Program-made: the position numbers and the translations under genes | Assembly: GCA_019914995.1 (NCBI GenBank) | Contig: CM034141.1 | Location: 4,194,001-4,258,000 of the forward strand | Direction of reading: 5' to 3' | DNA: 64,000 nt | Source: Acanthochlamys bracteata | Taxonomy: Eukaryota > Streptophyta > Magnoliopsida > Pandanales > Velloziaceae | Notes under the pieces: generated by a model | The model's input: the letters and a program-made list of their open reading frames with translations, nothing else | What the model was told of the DNA's origin: nothing | The model's database searches: none | In this document: positions 59,936 through 64,000 of the stretch, in pieces | Layout of the letters: every line of letters begins with the position of its first letter | Position numbering within the stretch: position 1 is the stretch's first letter

Positions 59936-60172
59936 TAGGGAGCGTTTAGAAATGTGTTCTTCAAAAATTTTATTCTAATTTTTTATAATATTTATAGAAT
60001 TTATTTAAAAATTAAAAAAATTTTACATAATAAAATTTTATTATTTTTTATTTTTTATATGAAAATTTTTTATTTATTTTTATTTTTATTTTATCAAAAT
60101 AAAATATTAATATATTTTATTTTAAAAAAATATTAGTATCTTTTATTTTAATAAAATATTTTCAAAATTACT
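59936..60172 (-). mobile_element. Probable family A MITE, diverged
   Basis: AT-rich block beginning GGGAGCGTTTAGAAATGTG and consisting of the A/T runs of the family in altered order. It abuts the better copy at 60176. Right end eroded. Confidence 0.5.
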
Positions 60173-60175
60173 TCA

Positions 60176-60421
60176 GAGGGCGTTTGAGAGTGCTTATAAA
60201 ATGAAGCTTTTCTGAAATAAAAAGATTTTTTTATTTTTTTAAAAACGAGCTCTATTTTTTTTATTTCTAAAAAAATAATAAAAATATGTAATAAAAAGAT
60301 TTCATTACGTAGAATTTTTTTACACTTTCTAAATTTTTAAATATTTATATAATATATATTGAAAAACGTGAAATTAAGAATTGAAAAATTTTGTTGAGGA
60401 AAAGCAATCCCGAACAACCCC
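60176..60421 (+). mobile_element. Family A MITE with TCA flanks
   Basis: A 246-bp copy with ends GAGGGCGTTTGAGAGTGCTT and the complement of GGGGTTGTTCGGGATTGCTT. TCA lies at 60173-60175 and 60422-60424. Core well conserved (AAAACGAGCTCTATTTTTTT, ATTACGTAGAATTTTTTTAC). Confidence 0.85.
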
Positions 60422-60424
60422 TCA

Positions 60425-60884
60425 AAACAACGTCTTAATTGTTGTTGTTGTTTAATACAATTGATATATTCTTGTGTACTTTTTTAGTGTATACGCGTGC
60501 ACTTTTGTTACAAGTTCGTTTGAAGATGGACGGTGAATTTGCACAAAAGGAGAGATGCAAGATGAATTAATGTACTCAAAGATATATGTTTCTCTAATAG
60601 AAGAGTTTCTTTTCTCATCTCAACTTTTGGAGAAAGCTGAAAAAAGAGATATTTTGCAGCTTTGTGCTTAACCACCACCTTATGTTGTTGTCATAGATAA
60701 TCAAAATAAGACATCTGAATAGTTCGATCTATTTACTAAAAAATTCAATATAACCCAAAAATTTAAACTAATAGATTATGAAACTTTTTACTAATATCAA
60801 CCATTTTTTTATCTTATTTTTATTCAATATGGAACTAATCTATTCATTCTTAACCCAATAGTTGTTATCTCTAATGATCTATGG
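60425..60884. other. AT-rich spacer
   Basis: Nothing recognisable beyond a short GTTGTTGTTGTT run near 60438. Confidence 0.5.
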
Positions 60885-61120
60885 TGATATTTGGCAACAT
60901 TTTTAACTTCTTTTTATTTTTATTTTTAATAAATTATATATAATATTTTATTAAAAATTTTATAAATTATAAATTATAAAAAAATACACGTCATAAGATT
61001 TTAATATTATTTATTATTAATAATATTTTTGATTAATAAAGTAGGATTGTTTAAAAAAAATTTTAAAATTTCTTTTTATTTTAGAAAAATTAATTTCAAA
61101 AATACTTCTAGCGCACTCTT
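60885..61120 (-). mobile_element. Probable family A MITE, reversed and diverged
   Basis: The right end reads CTTCTAGCGCACTCTTAAAC, the complement of a family A-like GTTTAAGAGTGCGCTAGAAG start. The interior has the usual A/T runs (TTTCTTTTTATTTTAGAAAA). The left end, near GATATTTGGCAACATTTTTA, is weak and no target duplication is visible. Confidence 0.5.
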
Positions 61121-61749
61121 AAACATTAGATATCTTCAAATATTCCATGTTCTCTATACGATCCAAGAAGAAGAAAGTCTGTACTTCATTGAAAAAACGC
61201 CAAACTTTTTATTAGTTTTTTTTGTTACATTAATGATTGATAGGGGTTCTAATTAAGATTATTTTATAGAGTTATCTTTGATAATTCTTAGTCACCTGTG
61301 AACCATTATCTATCTAATTAAAGTTGTTTCATTATGAGATCTCAATATCTAATCATTTCATTATATATGATCAAATTAAATTGATTACTTTGATTACAGA
61401 TTCCAATGCTCTGTTTTTTGGTTAAACATTTTCTTTTCCCTTTTTGAACCATGCATGTTCATAAGCTTAGTTATTGATTATTGCTTTTCAGTAAATTAAT
61501 TACAATAAGCTGAGCAGATTAAGACTTTATCAACAGCTTCACTGAAAGAGAGTAGTTGAATTGCATGATCTTTCGGCATAGGGTTTGCCATCATTAGGGG
61601 CATACTACAATAATTACTATGTTATTGGAACTTTTAAACATGCATATTATATTATCATGAATTATTAATCAATTAGGAGAGTCGCCAAGAACAGTTCGAT
61701 ATCAGTGAAATTACGTGTAATGCTCAAAGCAATAGCTCACTGTGAAAAA
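61121..61749. other. AT-rich spacer
   Basis: No gene, RNA gene or element end recognised. Confidence 0.5.
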
Positions 61750-63060
61750 CTTAGTATTATTCTTAAAATCAATTAGAAATAGAAAAAATGAGCACAAATT
61801 CTTATGGATATTATTTCAATATTATTAATATCAATGTGCAAGTAAATCTCTTTCAATATTTTTAATGTAGGTTGTCAGCTTTAAAATGAACTGAGCTATT
61901 TGATAATCACTTTTTTGAATAAAATAAGCTATTTGTATTGAAATAAAGCAGCATATTTTACTTTTAATAAAGTGGGCCATGAAAAAATTGAAATGAAGCG
62001 AACGACTTTGCATAAAATAAAGAGAATTATGAAAGATCTAAACTGACTTGGAATCATAAAAATTCTAAATGAAGAAGATAATAAAGTTTATTTTAGTCCA
62101 GTATGGCACAATTTTTTCTAATACTAGATAACAAATTTGAGATTTTTCTTACAATCAATTGGTAACTTAAAAAATGAGACAAAATTTTTATAAATATCAT
62201 TTCAGAACTATTGATAATAATATAGAATTAAACCTTCCTTAATACTCATGATCAATGAAGTTAGAACTTACAATTAAATTTATAAAAGAAAAACTTAAAA
62301 GTAGTTCACAATTATATATATTCGCTGAAGATGGAAGAGAAAATTAGACATATGTAAAAAGTTTAAATCATAGATAATTTCATTCTTCCTAATTTTTCTT
62401 TAAAAAAAGTTCTTTCAAAAATTTTAATGTTAATTTTTGTAGAGTCTGAGTATAATTTTATAAACACAGATTTGAACGAAATTAAACATATTATAAAATT
62501 CTCTGTCAAAAAAGTTTAATATTTTCATATTATTTTTTAAATAATTTTGATATGATATTAATGAAAATTGTGCTTATCTTTTAGTTGCTGATTAATTTTG
62601 AGGAAAACTTTCAACTTGTCATATTATATCAAAACAGATTGCCAGATTAATTTAGAGTTCATGCTAAATTTATTTTTATTATCCATTTTATTTTAAAACA
62701 AGCAGAGTATTTTACTTTAGAGCAGTGGCTTCGATTCATTTCAAGACAATGACCCACTTTATTTTGCAGCAGTAGCTGGCTTCATTTCATGCAAAAGTCC
62801 GTTTCATTATAGACATTGGCCCACTTCATTTCAAAGTACAGCGGCTCTACGTGGAGAAAAAGCATTAAAGAAATTTAGTCTAATATTATATTAATAATAT
62901 GAAATATTATTAATATAATTTATTTATTTTTTTATTACTAATTAATTTTGAGAAGAAATTTAACTTCGTCACACAATTAATTTGGAGACTTTGTTTAGTG
63001 TAGCACAAGTAGAACTTTACATATAAAGAAATTATGTTTTTTTAGTTTGAATATTAATTT
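61750..63060. repeat. Composite repeat with two inverted clusters of a ~25-bp unit
   Basis: Cluster 1 (61880-62026, plus) and cluster 2 (62680-62845, minus) are made of degenerate units like TTGAAATGAAGTGGGCCA. The unit recurs about every 22-26 bases, six or seven times in each cluster, in opposite orientations. A direct repeat pair also lies here: about 61757-61860 resembles 62147-62250 (AATCAATTRG...AAAAAATGAG). The motif AATTAATTTTGAG occurs near both 62590 and 62940. Together these suggest one old composite element, family unknown. Confidence 0.55.
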
Positions 63061-64000
63061 TTTGGAGAAAAAAATGTTTTACTTTAAGATATAGATATTT
63101 AATAAATTTACTAAATTGTTATACGAGCTATTAACTTTGTCACTCTACATAGTTGCCACAAAAAACTAAAATAAAAAATCAAAATAAAAACCTAGAAAGT
63201 CTTAAGGTTTAGTAATTATTATATATGATAGAATAAGGGTGGCGTTCCACATTCCATTTCAAATACTTTTTGAACTTTCAAGTTTAAAAAAGTCATTCGC
63301 AATACCGTAAAAAATTTTTTGAAAGATTTGGAGAGCATGAATAAAATGCACCTCTTGTGATAATTATACCTATAAATTTTTTTCAAAAAATTATTTTTTT
63401 AAAAAGCTTGTTTCGCAATAGGTTCTACATTTTAAGTTATTCCAAACAAGACCTAAATTTCAACTACATTTTTGTACTATTATACTATAAGGCTTAAAAC
63501 GTAAATTGTCAAAACTTCTCAAAAATAAATTTTGAAAATTTTGAATTAATAAGTTTGGAATACTTGCAAGGGAAAATTTCGCATACCAATGAAGCAGATC
63601 AGACTTGGTAAGCCTTTTTGACCCAATAATGTAGCAGTTTTAATGAATTTGGGATATTTTAAGCCATGAAAATTTCATCTCGAATAATTATAATGGGAGT
63701 GTTATAAATTTATAACTTTTTAAGACATCAGAAAGTATGTCTTCAATGTACACGAGCTGTTCGATGAAATGCTTTACTGAGTTCGACAAATTTTCAAGTT
63801 ATGTAAAATTGTGCCTAAAGATATTGAGTTGTGTTATGTGGTAGTGGTTGTATCCTGATAACTGTTGATATATTACGGCTCTAGTTATTTTCATCAAAAC
63901 ATGTTTGGCATAGGTGAACGTTGGAGTATTGCTGTGGCTTCTTTGATGTACAATGACTAATGGTAGAAATTGGCATTTGAATGTTGCAAGTAACAAGTTT
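63061..64000. other. AT-rich right edge
   Basis: No supported gene. A block at about 63243-63462 starts GGCGTTCCACATTCCATTTC and ends TTATTCCAAACAAGACC, which may be a worn inverted-repeat element, but the match is loose. Confidence 0.4.

Noticed and set aside
1-64000. tRNA, rRNA, CRISPR arrays or known miRNA precursors
   Set aside because: I looked for cloverleaf promoter boxes, rRNA cores, spaced repeats and familiar miRNA sequences and saw none. A covariance-model search would be needed to exclude weak cases.

Overview
This is nuclear DNA of a flowering plant. Genes have many GT-AG introns, all recognisable products are plant families (HAC acetyltransferase, C2/GRAM/VASt protein, CC-NB-ARC-LRR receptor, NHL/LEA_2 protein, BTB/NPH3 protein), and the spacers are AT-rich and full of short terminal-inverted-repeat elements. 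The lineage cannot be fixed from sequence alone.

Left part (1-21385): the 3' half of a p300/CBP-type histone acetyltransferase gene runs off the left edge (coding exons 433-6691, +). After a 5.5 kb repeat-bearing spacer comes a complete nine-exon gene for a C2-GRAM-VASt protein (12219-21385, +). Middle (21386-44385): an AT-rich spacer, a disrupted NB-LRR resistance gene (25177-29096, -), a tandem array of Tourist-like elements (30114-32470), a two-exon NIPP1-like FHA gene (33672-37376, +), a convergent single-exon NHL-type gene (38812-39564, -), a decayed F-box/DUF295-like locus and a small gene with the CLCSPTTH motif (44119-44385, +). Right part (44386-64000): three decayed host genes in a row (UDP-glycosyltransferase, armadillo-repeat protein, pentatricopeptide-repeat protein), an intact five-exon BTB/NPH3 gene (53126-55914, -), then about 8 kb with no recognisable gene.

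The intact genes have unrelated roles: chromatin acetylation, lipid/membrane contact, phosphatase regulation, defence-linked membrane protein, and a phototropism/auxin-type ubiquitin ligase adaptor. They are not an operon or pathway cluster. What ties the window together is two families of short non-autonomous DNA elements. Family A is about 210-260 bp, with ends like GGGGCGTTTGG and T-N-N 3-bp flanking repeats. Family B is about 580-760 bp, with TTA/TAA flanking repeats. Together they fill most intergenic space. I found no convincing wholly new system. The best leads are the tandem family B array, the T-N-N target repeats of family A, a GC-AG intron in the acetyltransferase gene, a fold-back repeat in the FHA intron, a weakened PP1-docking motif, the NB-LRR with an IHN motif in place of MHD, and two inverted clusters of a 25-bp repeat near the right edge.
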